Shown here piece by piece: positions 27,726-35,571 of a stretch of 64,000 nt of DNA (position 1 is the stretch's first letter; every line of letters begins with the position of its first letter). Position numbers and translations under genes: made by a program. The stretch is taken from NCBI RefSeq assembly GCF_900566085.1, contig NZ_UPHT01000057.1, forward strand, positions 42,899-106,898, given 5' to 3'. The notes below the pieces were generated by a model that did no database searches, was not told the DNA's origin, and worked only from the letters and a program-made list of their open reading frames with translations. Source of the stretch: Mycobacterium attenuatum (lineage in GTDB: Bacteria; Actinomycetota; Actinomycetes; Mycobacteriales; Mycobacteriaceae).

Positions 27726-29465
27726 CTATGCGGCATCTCCGGCGGCATCCTCGAACCCGGCGGTGTCCTCGGTCGCCGTCAGTGCAGCACGATCGGCGTC
27801 GGTGAGTTCCACGTCATCCTTGGGCTGCCAATAGGTGTGCTGCAGGGAGTCGACGCGGGCGACCACCAGCTTCCCGCCTTGCGCGAGCAGCTTGATCGCC
27901 GTGGTGGCGGTGCCCGTGCTGCACACCCGCCGCTCCTTCTTCGTGCGCCCCTTGTGGTCGGTGTATTCGCGGACCACCTCGGCGGCGATCTCGGCGAGGC
28001 GCGTTTGGGTCAGACCGACGCCGGGGATGCAGTTGACCTGCGCCAGCTTGAGCATCGGCAGCGCGTAGTTCGCGCCGACGCCGGTCCACTCCTCCATCGG
28101 GGCGGTGGTGAGGTCGACGTCAATAACAGCCGGGTCGACCGCCTCCGGTGCCAGCACCAGAGTGCTCCGCCCGCCGCCGAGTTCGACCTTCGTGGCCGTG
28201 ACGAGGATGGCGTGGCCGTCGGCACCGTTCTTGTTCTTGCGGTTCTCCAACCGGACAGCGAACGTGCCGGGGTCGGGCCGCAACACGGCCCATTCGGTGT
28301 CCAGCGCATTGGTCCACGCAATCGTGCCGCGCCCGACTTCGGGGTTGCTCTTGGGCGTGTGGTGCAGCAGCAGCGCAGTCACCCGCGTGTCGTTGACCAG
28401 ATCGGTGACCTTTGCGATGGCGAGACCCTGGGCTGTGGCGCTGTCCTCTTCGAGACCGACCGTGCAGCGGGCCTGGGTGTCGAAGACGATCAGGGCGGTG
28501 CTCCGCGCCTGGACCAGTGCCCGAATGTCGGCCATGTCGGCGTCGGACGCCAGTTGCGCCGCCCCATTTAGGAACGTCACGTACTGATCAACTTTGCTGC
28601 GGGGCACGCCGCGCTCCCGGCACCACCCCTCCACCCGGTCGTTGATGCCCGCCAGACCCTCACCGACCACGTAGGCGACGTGCACCGGCTCGGCTCCGGC
28701 CACCTCGAACCGCCGCGCCCCGAGCAACGGGGTGGCGGTCGCCAGCGACAGCGCGACGTCGAGAGCCAGGAAGCTCTTGAGCGTGCCCGACATGCCGACC
28801 CAGCGTTCGAGGGTGCCGGTGCCCATCAGCTTCGGGATCAGGTCGACCGGCGCGGGCAGGGCGGCAAGCTCATCGAGCGACATCCAACGCTCGCGCACGG
28901 GGTTGGTGTTGCGGCGTGCGGCAGCCAGGCTCTGCGCTGCTTCCCGCGCCTGGATGCGGCAGTCCTCGCGGGTCGCCGCCTCCGTGATCTTCAAGGCGGC
29001 GATCTGCTCGTTAGTCAGTGCGCCCAAGGCGGTGATTTGGTCGTCGGTGGCTCCGGCGTCCACGAGCCGGTCGCCCTTGAACATCAACTGCGGGGTGTCG
29101 CTGATCGGATCGCGTCCAGCGTCCCAGGCGTCGATGTTGGCGGCGAGCTTGCGCGCCCACGGCTCCGTGCACCCATCAAGGCTACTGCGGGCGAACCGCA
29201 CGCTCGCCCAACGGTTCCGCCGCTTCTCCACTGCCTGCTGCACTCCCAACTCCTTCGCGTGCTTGGCGTTGGCCGACGGACGGTTGAACGGCTGATAACC
29301 CTCCTCGCCGGGCCGCAGCCCGTTCACGTCGGCCTTGCCGTCATCGGCCTTGGCGCGCTTGCCGAAGTCGACCGGCAGGTCGATGACTAACCCGCTGTGG
29401 CCGTTTGTATCGGCCTGTTCTGCACCGCTGCCGGTAGACTCGGCAGCGTTCTCCTTGCGAGACAT
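27726..29465 (-). CDS. RepA-like replication ATPase/helicase
   Basis: The 579-residue protein has a charged N-terminal 180 residues and then a RecA-fold domain. Walker A is GMSGTLKSFLALD (about 223-235), followed by VVGEGLAGINDRV and Walker B STALIVFDTQARC. Then ALLLHHTPKS and RGTIAWTNALDTEWAV follow, the AAA_25/RepA (DnaB-like) pattern used by plasmid RepA and satellite primase-helicases. It would unwind or load on the adjacent iteron origin. It is downstream of the excisionase on the same strand; 29466-29634 holds no gene that I can support. Confidence 0.8.
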   Translation of the reverse strand: MSRKENAAESTGSGAEQADTNGHSGLVIDLPVDFGKRAKADDGKADVNGLRPGEEGYQPFNRPSANAKHAKELGVQQAVEKRRNRWASVRFARSSLDGCTEPWARKLAANIDAWDAGRDPISDTPQLMFKGDRLVDAGATDDQITALGALTNEQIAALKITEAATREDCRIQAREAAQSLAAARRNTNPVRERWMSLDELAALPAPVDLIPKLMGTGTLERWVGMSGTLKSFLALDVALSLATATPLLGARRFEVAGAEPVHVAYVVGEGLAGINDRVEGWCRERGVPRSKVDQYVTFLNGAAQLASDADMADIRALVQARSTALIVFDTQARCTVGLEEDSATAQGLAIAKVTDLVNDTRVTALLLHHTPKSNPEVGRGTIAWTNALDTEWAVLRPDPGTFAVRLENRKNKNGADGHAILVTATKVELGGGRSTLVLAPEAVDPAVIDVDLTTAPMEEWTGVGANYALPMLKLAQVNCIPGVGLTQTRLAEIAAEVVREYTDHKGRTKKERRVCSTGTATTAIKLLAQGGKLVVARVDSLQHTYWQPKDDVELTDADRAALTATEDTAGFEDAAGDAA

Positions 29466-29634
29466 GGTGTTGCCTTTCTGAACTGGTGACTCGGAGAGGG
29501 TGCGGTGGCCTTCGTGGTTGTGGGCGTCGCGGGCACTGAATCGTTGGGAGTGATGCCCGCCGGGTTAGCGTCCGGCGGGCATCACCCTTTTCAGGGCAAT
29601 CATGTTGAGCCGGTGCCGGTTCGGGTCACTAAGC

Positions 29635-29994
29635 TCATGTGGCACCGCTGGTCTGGACGTCAGCACGGCTGAGCGCCAGCAGTAACTCGCCAGCCCGCCG
29701 CAGGTCGTCGGCGCTGAACTGAGCAACGACAGCGGCTACCCAGGCCTGGTCGACCGGCGCAGGGTTACTGCGAGGCGGCGTGGCTGTTACCGCACCGCCG
29801 TCGGCATCGCGGTTGCGGACCCAGGCGTCGACCTCATCGGCGATGAACATCTGGCGACGACCAACACGGTGCGACGGAAGGCCTTGGGTCTTGGTGAGGT
29901 TGAGGATTCTGCCGGGCGCGACAGCACCGCCGAAGCATTTGGTGCTGACTTCGTCCGGCGTGAGATACCGGGGGAGAGTGGCAGTGGCGGACAA
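29635..29994 (-). CDS. AlpA/MerR-like excisionase or regulator
   Basis: This 119-residue protein begins (TTG with upstream AAGGAAA) with YLTPDEVSTK and has HRVGRRQMFIADEVDAWVRNR, the classic helix-wing-helix of phage excisionases and AlpA regulators. The C-terminal 50 residues are an extra helical tail (FSADDLRRAGELLLALS). It is the first gene after the integrase and before repA, so it may control excision and replication. Confidence 0.75.
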   Translation of the reverse strand: MSATATLPRYLTPDEVSTKCFGGAVAPGRILNLTKTQGLPSHRVGRRQMFIADEVDAWVRNRDADGGAVTATPPRSNPAPVDQAWVAAVVAQFSADDLRRAGELLLALSRADVQTSGAT

Positions 29995-30085
29995 CGGGTT
30001 TCCTTACAACTCGCCGACGTACCGCCCAGGATCGGGTGATCCTCGCGGGCTTGTCGGCGGGTTCGGTTCCGCCTCAACAGACGCG

Positions 30086-30091
30086 ACTATA
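30086..30091 (-). promoter_or_regulatory. Candidate -10 box (TATAGT) of the excisionase-rep promoter
   Basis: Minus-strand TATAGTCGC in the 173-base gap between the integrase stop and the excisionase TTG is identical over nine bases to the sequence upstream of the small recombinase. A TTTAGA copy of the iteron core lies just upstream (about 30108-30113). Confidence 0.45.
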
Positions 30092-30167
30092 GCGCGTGTT
30101 AGATCACTTTAGATATCGGTGCGCGCTCTATGGCGCGTCGAGAAACCCACCTTTGTCGGGTTGCCTC

Positions 30168-31601
30168 TCAACGGTTTTGGCGTGGCGTGATGATGATGCC
30201 GTGCTCCTTGGCGTGCCACCTGCTCGTCACGCGCTCGATCTCGATCGTCATCACGGCGCGGATGAACTCGCGCTTGCGAGGCAGGGAGAACGATCGCCAC
30301 AGTGCCAGCGGGTCAGGGGCTGTGGCGATTTCACGCACGATCGGCTCGGTGAACACGGGCGCGGTCACCTTCTCCAAGGCATCGATGCGCTCGGCAAGTC
30401 TGGTGGCGACGCGTGCGCCCACATCGGCGGGCATTTTGCCGTCGGTCAGCTGGTCCTCGACCGCCTGCAGCTGGCGCTTGAGTTCTTCGAGATTGGCCTT
30501 GGCCGTCGAGTCGGGTTCGGCACGCGGCACGGCCAGCGCCTCAAGTGCCTCCGGCGTCGTCAGGATGCCGTCGACCACCGCCAGGATTACGTCATCGACC
30601 TGGCCGAGGTTGCGCCCCACGCAGCCTTTCCGGCACTTGTAGACCTCATAGAGGGAACCATCCTTCTTGCGTCCCGCCTTGCCGCGCCAGATTTTGTCGC
30701 CGCACACCGCGCAATCGGCGATACCCGACAGCAGATACACGGGCTCAGGCCCACGCGGGCCAGTCTTGCGGGCGGTGAACAGCGCAACCAGATCGTCGTG
30801 CTGCTCGGGTGTGAGGATGGGCGTCCAAGTGCCTTCCTTGACGATCTTCTGCGGTCCACGCTTGCCGTTGACCTTTGCGCTCTGAGTGCGGAATCCGGCG
30901 TTGGTGGCGTTGAGCAGAATCCGCCGGAGCTTCGCGGCGTTCCACCGGGGGTCGGGGTCTTTGGCGGCGATCCACCGCACCGTCGATTCGAGGCTGTGCC
31001 CGTCGAGCACCCGGCGCGCCGCCTCGGCAACCAGGGGAGCGCGTGCAGTGTCGGGCACGCGCCCGGTCGCTTTGCCGGTCTCGGGGTCGCGAACGATCTT
31101 GTAGCCATACGGAACTCGTCCGTGGGGCTTGCCCGCCGCCAGGTTGGCGCGGTGTGAGCGGACGATGCGCTTGCGAATGTCCTCAGCCTCGCGCTCGGCA
31201 ATCAAAGCATCGAGACCCGTGGTGAAACGGTCGTCGCCGTCGTCCATGTCGAACAGCTTCCCGCTGTAGGAAAGCAGCACGCCGCGCTCCGAGCACAGCC
31301 GCCGCAGATCGACGTAGTGATCGAGTGACCGCCCCGCACGACTGGCCTCCCAGACCACCAGCACATCGCCGGGTTGCAGGATCGTGCGCAGCCGCTCGTA
31401 CTCGGGCCGGTCCTTAGTGGCGAACCGTGTTGCCGAGCGGTCGTTGTCGGTCAGCACGTCGGCGACCGGCCAGCCCCGGCGGTCGCACTCGGCACGGCAT
31501 TCGGCCTCTTGCTCGACCACCGAACGGCCCTTGGCCCTGTCGCTCGACACTCGGGCATAGATGACAGCACGGGTGACCTGCGGTGATAGTGTCGTCGCCA
31601 T
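30168..31601 (-). CDS. Large serine integrase
   Basis: The 477-residue protein has the catalytic serine in IYARVSSD (about residues 14-21), the LVVWEASRAGRS segment, and ERE-AEDIRKRI at the end of the catalytic domain. A Recombinase domain (GRVPYGYKIV) and a zinc-ribbon domain follow (CAVCGDKIW...CRKGC), then a coiled-coil segment (KANLEELKRQLQAVEDQL). This is the full large-serine-integrase plan, and the length is close to phiRv1 integrase. It lies at the right edge, reads leftwards, and its ATG is only 26 bases from attR. Confidence 0.95.
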   Translation of the reverse strand: MATTLSPQVTRAVIYARVSSDRAKGRSVVEQEAECRAECDRRGWPVADVLTDNDRSATRFATKDRPEYERLRTILQPGDVLVVWEASRAGRSLDHYVDLRRLCSERGVLLSYSGKLFDMDDGDDRFTTGLDALIAEREAEDIRKRIVRSHRANLAAGKPHGRVPYGYKIVRDPETGKATGRVPDTARAPLVAEAARRVLDGHSLESTVRWIAAKDPDPRWNAAKLRRILLNATNAGFRTQSAKVNGKRGPQKIVKEGTWTPILTPEQHDDLVALFTARKTGPRGPEPVYLLSGIADCAVCGDKIWRGKAGRKKDGSLYEVYKCRKGCVGRNLGQVDDVILAVVDGILTTPEALEALAVPRAEPDSTAKANLEELKRQLQAVEDQLTDGKMPADVGARVATRLAERIDALEKVTAPVFTEPIVREIATAPDPLALWRSFSLPRKREFIRAVMTIEIERVTSRWHAKEHGIIITPRQNR

Positions 31602-31609
31602 ACTAAGAG

Positions 31610-31615
31610 ACTATA
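31610..31615 (-). promoter_or_regulatory. Candidate -10 box of a leaderless integrase promoter, next to attR
   Basis: Minus-strand TATAGTCTC ends 8 bases before the integrase ATG, which would place the transcription start at or near the ATG. Leaderless mRNAs are common in mycobacteria. Any -35 element would lie across the attachment core (about 31633-31638), so it is host DNA in the integrated state and element DNA in the circle. Confidence 0.4.
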
Positions 31616-31626
31616 CGAGTTTTAAG

Positions 31627-31628
31627 CA
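31627..31628. other. attR core position (right element junction)
   Basis: To the right the reading frame of the split host gene resumes as CAC-GCG-TTC. CA is the dinucleotide shared with the left junction (15975-15976), and AA lies two to three bases before it on both sides. Identity outside this is low, as expected for serine-integrase sites. Confidence 0.6.
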
Positions 31629-31866
31629 CGCGTTCGATCAGTCCTACTACCAGCTGCTCGATTGCACCCGTGGCCGACCGTTCGGGGTCTATATCCACGG
31701 TAACGAGGGCACCGAGGGAGCGGAGCGGGGCCTCACCGCCATCACGACGGGACTGGGCTGGGTGCAGGCTGCCGAGACCGTGGTGGTGATGGGCAAGCCG
31801 AGTAAGGCCGACCTGGAGGCTTGCTGGAACCTCGGCGCGACGGTTGCCGCTCATCTCATGGGTTGA
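31629..31866 (+). pseudogene. 3' half of the split flavodoxin-like gene
   Basis: This frame encodes AFDQSYYQLLDCTRGRPFGV and continues colinear with the complete copy to TGA at 31864-31866. It lacks its own ribosome binding site; upstream in-frame codons are element DNA. Joined to 15759-15976 it restores a 151-residue protein. It is probably not expressed after integration, although a chimeric ORF starting at 31561 in element DNA is open. Confidence 0.85.
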
Positions 31867-31933
31867 CAGCCGGGCCCCGCATTCGGTTCGCGGCGTTCGA
31901 GTTCGATGGGGCCGGCCTGTGCACTGTTGCCTG

Positions 31934-32209
31934 TCACTCGGCGGGTGGCTGTTCGGGTTCCATCACGTAGATGATGGCGCCTACGGGATCTTTGAACATG
32001 CAGATAATTCCAACGCCGGGAACTTGGCTCGGATGTTCGAGCACCGTCCCCCCGAGGTCGGTTACTCGGGCCGCGATCTTGGCTGCGTCGTCCACGGCGA
32101 TGTAGGCAACCCATCGGGGTGGTGGGGAGCCGGCGTAGTCGCGCGCCGTCGGGTTCATCATCCCTGCGGCGTCCCGTCCGTCGCGCTGGAAACGGTGTAG
32201 ATGCCGGGG
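31934..32209 (-). pseudogene. Remnant of a glyoxalase/VOC-family protein
   Basis: The frame encodes the C-terminal half of a vicinal-oxygen-chelate protein. Family-like signals are GRDAAGMMNPTA, WVAYIAVDDA, GGTVLEHPSQVPGVG and CMFKDPVGAIIYVMEP. Reading upstream, an in-frame TAG at 32210-32212 interrupts it, and no N-terminal betaalpha-beta module is seen. ATG at 32161 could start a 75-residue product, but that would be half a domain. The remaining 32213-32460 shows no gene. Confidence 0.7.
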
Positions 32210-32460
32210 CTACCTTGCACAGTCACCACGCGCCGAGCACTGCCCCGACACCATGTGACACCGCCGGTGCCGCTATCGCCGTCGGCAAGCCGATGACCGG
32301 GTGGGCCGCAATCAGGGTGTCGACCTGATCGAGGTCGTCGACACGGGTACGCGCCTGTCAAGTGAGCGGCGCGCTGACGGCGAACATGATGAAATGATTG
32401 CTGCCGCAGGATGACCGTCGCCCGCTCGACCTCGACCTCGACTAGTAACGGAACGCCTCA

Positions 32461-33609
32461 ATGGATTTTGGAGCTCTGCCACCGGAGGTCAATTCCGCGC
32501 GCATGTACACCGGTGCGGGCGCGGCGGGCCTGGTGGCGGCCGCGGCGGCGTGGAACGGCATCGCAGTTGAGCTGAGCACTGCTGCATCCTGCTTCGAGTC
32601 AATCGTCACGCGGCTGACGACCGAGCCGTGGCTGGGTCCTGCCGCGCTGTCGATGGCTGCCGCCGCAAAGCCTCTCGTGGCCTGGCTGAACCACGCGGCT
32701 GAATCCTCGGCGTTCGCGGCGGCACAAGCGGTGGCCTCTGCGGCCGCGTTTGAAACGGGACTTGCGACGACGGTCGCCCCGGCGCAGGTTGCGGCCAATA
32801 GGGCGCAGTTGGCCCAACTGGTAGCGACAAACCTCCTCGGGCAAAACATGCCGGCCATCGCGGCCGTCGAGGCGTGCTACGGCGAAATGTGGGCTCAGGA
32901 CGCGGCGGCCATGTACGGCTATGCGACCGCCTCCGCACTAGCGGGCAGGTTGAACCCGCTGATCGCTCCGTCGGCTAGCACTACCCCGGGGATTGCCGGC
33001 CAAGCCGCCGCTGTTGGCCAGGCCGTTGCCTCCGGTTCTGCACAGCAGGTCGGCCTTAACAACCTGATCAGCAACGTGCCCACCGCCGTTATGAGCCTTG
33101 CCTCCCCGGCTCCGTCGGAGGCCCAGGCGGCGGGACTCAATGCGGTCGTGGCATTTCTCGCTGAGCCCAATCCGTTGTTCGTCGATCACGCATGGCACGG
33201 CGCCTCGGGCGTGATAGCGGACTTTGATATGGCCTTGACCACTAGCAATGAAGGGGCCGACGCCGCTGGCGAGGTCGCCTTCAGCGGAGCGGGTTCGGCT
33301 GCCGCGACAGCCGCAGCGGCGCACACGGTTGCCCCCGCGGGCGTCGGCGCAACACCGATCGCAGCCGGCGTGGGCACTGCATCCTCCGTCGGTCGGCTGT
33401 CGGTGCCGGCGAGCTGGTCCAGCGCGGCACCGGCGATGGCCGCCGACGTCGCCTCGGCCGGCACAGGGTGGGCAGTTCCGCAGCAGGACGGCGCGATCGC
33501 AGCGGTACTGCCAGCGCCGGGAATGCTCGCAGCACTCGCCGACGGCGTAGGCGCGGGCCCGCGATACGGAGTCAAGCCGACTGTGGTGCCCAAGCAAGTT
33601 TTCGCCTGA
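32461..33609 (+). CDS. PPE-family protein (SVP subfamily)
   Basis: The 382-residue protein has the PPE start MDFGALPPEVNSARMYTG and an about 180-residue helical PPE domain with YGEMWAQDAAAMYGYA. The C-terminus carries GRLSVPASWSSAAP (the Gxx-SVPxxW signature of PPE-SVP proteins) and ends PRYGVKPTVVPKQV. PPE proteins pair with PE proteins and are exported by type VII (ESX) systems to the cell surface. It resembles the second PPE protein at 36.4 kb. It probably corresponds to PPE44 by order. Confidence 0.9.
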   Translation: MDFGALPPEVNSARMYTGAGAAGLVAAAAAWNGIAVELSTAASCFESIVTRLTTEPWLGPAALSMAAAAKPLVAWLNHAAESSAFAAAQAVASAAAFETGLATTVAPAQVAANRAQLAQLVATNLLGQNMPAIAAVEACYGEMWAQDAAAMYGYATASALAGRLNPLIAPSASTTPGIAGQAAAVGQAVASGSAQQVGLNNLISNVPTAVMSLASPAPSEAQAAGLNAVVAFLAEPNPLFVDHAWHGASGVIADFDMALTTSNEGADAAGEVAFSGAGSAAATAAAAHTVAPAGVGATPIAAGVGTASSVGRLSVPASWSSAAPAMAADVASAGTGWAVPQQDGAIAAVLPAPGMLAALADGVGAGPRYGVKPTVVPKQVFA

Positions 33610-33722
33610 TCCGGCTGACGATCTCGTCATCCGCGCCTACGGTGTGTGGGTGCACGGCAACATTGACACCGTTGGCGCCGCTGTCGCCGTCGTCAAAAGC
33701 TGCAACGGCGTGGAGTGACCAG

Positions 33723-35270
33723 GTGCCTCAGATCGTTGCGATTTCCAGGGCAGACAACCCGTTTCCGCGCACCGGCGTTTATCTCGATCACGACGGCGTC
33801 CCACACTACGACGACCTGCCGGCCACCCTGCTGGACATGCTTGCCGAACAAGTCGACAGCCGCCCCGACAGTGAAGCGGTGGTTGAACTCGGCGCTGCGC
33901 GGCTGACCTACCGGCAGCTGTGGGATCGGGCTTCGAGGGTGGCCGGCGGACTGCGGGCGGGCGGTCTATGCGTTGGCGACCGGGTGGCCGTGCGCTACCC
34001 CGCCGGGGTTGATTGGGTGCTGGCGTTCTGGGGCACCGTGATGGCCGGCGGCATTGTGGTGCCGGTCAACACACGCTCCACTCAACCGGAGGTCGAGTTT
34101 GTGGTGTCCGACGCCGGGGCGCGGATCGACCTGAGCGCGGACACGGCGCTGCCCGACGGGGCCCCGTACGTGACAGAGCGGCTGGGCCCGCGGGACACGG
34201 CCGCGCTGTTCTACACCTCCGGCACCACTGGCCACCCCAAGGGGGTACCGACCACCCATGAGGCGTTCCTGACCAACACCGAGAACGGGGCCAGATGTCT
34301 CTGGCTGTCAACCGATCTCGGCGACCAGCTGCGCACCCTGATTTCGGTGCCGCTATTCCACGCGACGGGCTGTAACTCGCAGCTGCTGGCAGCCGCGCGC
34401 GTCGGCGGAGCGTCAGTGATCATGCCCGCGTTGAACCTCGACCAGTTGCTCGCGACACTTCGCGCCGAGCGCATCTCACTGCTGGTGACGGTTCCCGCTG
34501 TGTACTCATTAGTGTTGCGGCACGAGGGTTTTGCTGCCGCGGACGTCTCCTCGGTCCGTTGGGTCGGCTATGGCGGTGCACCCATGCCCCCGTCCCTGGC
34601 GCGGTCGGTGAAGAAGGCGTTTTCGCACGCAACGGTGTTCAACGGATACGGCATGACCGAATCGGCCTCCCTGATGACGGTGCTGCCGGATTGGGACGCC
34701 GTTGAGCATGCCGACTCGGTCGGCTACGCGGTGCCCTCGGTGGACCTCGGAGTGGTTCCGTTGCGGGGGGACGGCCCCGACCCGGGCGAGACGACGGGCG
34801 AGTTGGTAGTCCGTGGGGCCAACATCATGGCGGGCTACTGGAACCGGCCGGACGCCACCGCGGCCACGATTGTCGACGGCTGGTTGCACACCGGCGACGT
34901 GGTCCGTGTCGACAACGCGGGCCGGGTGCGCATCATCGATCGGCTCAAGGACATCATCAACCGCGGTGGTGAGAACGTCTCGAGCGTCGAGGTCGAATCC
35001 GCGCTGCTGGCAGCTCCCAACGTTGCCGACGCCTGCGTGCTGGCCGTGCCCGACGACGTCATGGGGGAGAAGGTCGGCGCGGTGCTGTACGGCGGCGCGG
35101 AGCGCATCGACGTGGCGGCTGTGCTCGAACACTGCCGGCGGCAACTGGCCGACTTCAAGGTTCCGCAGTACGTCACGGTGGTGACCGAAGCGCTGCCGCG
35201 CAACGCCGGCGGCAAACTGCTCAAGGGCATGCTGCGCAAACAGGTCAGGTGGGGCCCGCCGCTGCGTTGA
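33723..35270 (+). CDS. Acyl-CoA/fatty-acid CoA synthetase (FadD-like)
   Basis: The 515-residue enzyme has the AMP-binding signature LFYTSGTTGHPKGVPTTH, FNGYGMTESA, the LHTGDVVRVDNAGRVRIIDR segment with the hinge, and the catalytic-lysine motif PRNAGGKLLKG. It activates a carboxylic acid with ATP and CoA. GTG at 33723 was chosen from a longer open frame. It lies between two PPE/PE loci and upstream of the carboxylase-FadE operon, so it may supply acyl-CoA to that pathway. By memory M. tuberculosis lacks it here. Confidence 0.85.
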   Translation: MPQIVAISRADNPFPRTGVYLDHDGVPHYDDLPATLLDMLAEQVDSRPDSEAVVELGAARLTYRQLWDRASRVAGGLRAGGLCVGDRVAVRYPAGVDWVLAFWGTVMAGGIVVPVNTRSTQPEVEFVVSDAGARIDLSADTALPDGAPYVTERLGPRDTAALFYTSGTTGHPKGVPTTHEAFLTNTENGARCLWLSTDLGDQLRTLISVPLFHATGCNSQLLAAARVGGASVIMPALNLDQLLATLRAERISLLVTVPAVYSLVLRHEGFAAADVSSVRWVGYGGAPMPPSLARSVKKAFSHATVFNGYGMTESASLMTVLPDWDAVEHADSVGYAVPSVDLGVVPLRGDGPDPGETTGELVVRGANIMAGYWNRPDATAATIVDGWLHTGDVVRVDNAGRVRIIDRLKDIINRGGENVSSVEVESALLAAPNVADACVLAVPDDVMGEKVGAVLYGGAERIDVAAVLEHCRRQLADFKVPQYVTVVTEALPRNAGGKLLKGMLRKQVRWGPPLR

Positions 35271-35571
35271 CCGGCGCCCGGCGCCCCGCCCGCAAAGCGT
35301 AGAAATTCGCGCCACACCTCTCATTTCAACGCCGCTGGTAGCCGGAAGATGACACGCTCGACGGGACAGTGTTAGCACTGCCGGCGTTCGCGTTAAGAAA
35401 CCGTAACGGGTCTGCTCGCTGACGCCTTTGGATCGCGACGGCGGGAGTGTGGATCACTAGCCTTATCTGAGTACACAGACACTGTCCAGCAAACAAACAG
35501 AAGCTGTTCAGTAAATTCACAGGAAGTGGCCGCCGCAATCGGTCGGCATGTTTCGAACACGAGGAGCACTG
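35271..35571. promoter_or_regulatory. Intergenic region upstream of the PE-PPE pair
   Basis: This 300-base region is less GC-rich than its surroundings, especially 35455-35520, and has no supported ORF. It ends with the strong ribosome binding site GAGGAG before the PE ATG. It most likely holds the promoter of the PE/PPE operon; I could not place a -10 element with confidence. Confidence 0.4.

Larger units (their letters stand above)
15977..31628. mobile_element. Integrated phage-satellite-like element (15.65 kb)
   Basis: The boundaries are the two break points of the split flavodoxin-like gene. Inside, read from the right end leftwards, are a large serine integrase, an AlpA-like excisionase, a RepA-like ATPase, an iteron-rich region, a probable TerS, small phage-like genes, a second serine recombinase, an HEAGH peptidase, TerL and small wHTH-like proteins, all on the minus strand. 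The left 3.4 kb carries forward cargo genes. No capsid, portal, tail or lysis gene is recognisable. It is therefore not a complete prophage. It is not phiRv1 (not in a 13E12 gene) and not phiRv2 (not at a tRNA). Confidence 0.85.

Noticed and set aside
27546..28571. Forward 341-codon ORF across the iteron region and repA
   Set aside because: Antisense to the RepA-like gene with its conserved Walker motifs; no domain on the forward strand.
30096..31157. Forward 353-codon ORF antisense to the integrase
   Set aside because: Shadow of the integrase; no domain and no ribosome binding site.
15977..31628. Identity as phiRv1 or phiRv2
   Set aside because: The site is a flavodoxin-like gene, not a 13E12 repeat or tRNA gene, and capsid genes of those prophages are not seen.
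33468..33722. Longer start of the acyl-CoA synthetase overlapping the PPE gene
   Set aside because: The extra 85 residues are the shadow of the PPE C-terminus; the GTG at 33723 gives a normal synthetase N-terminus.
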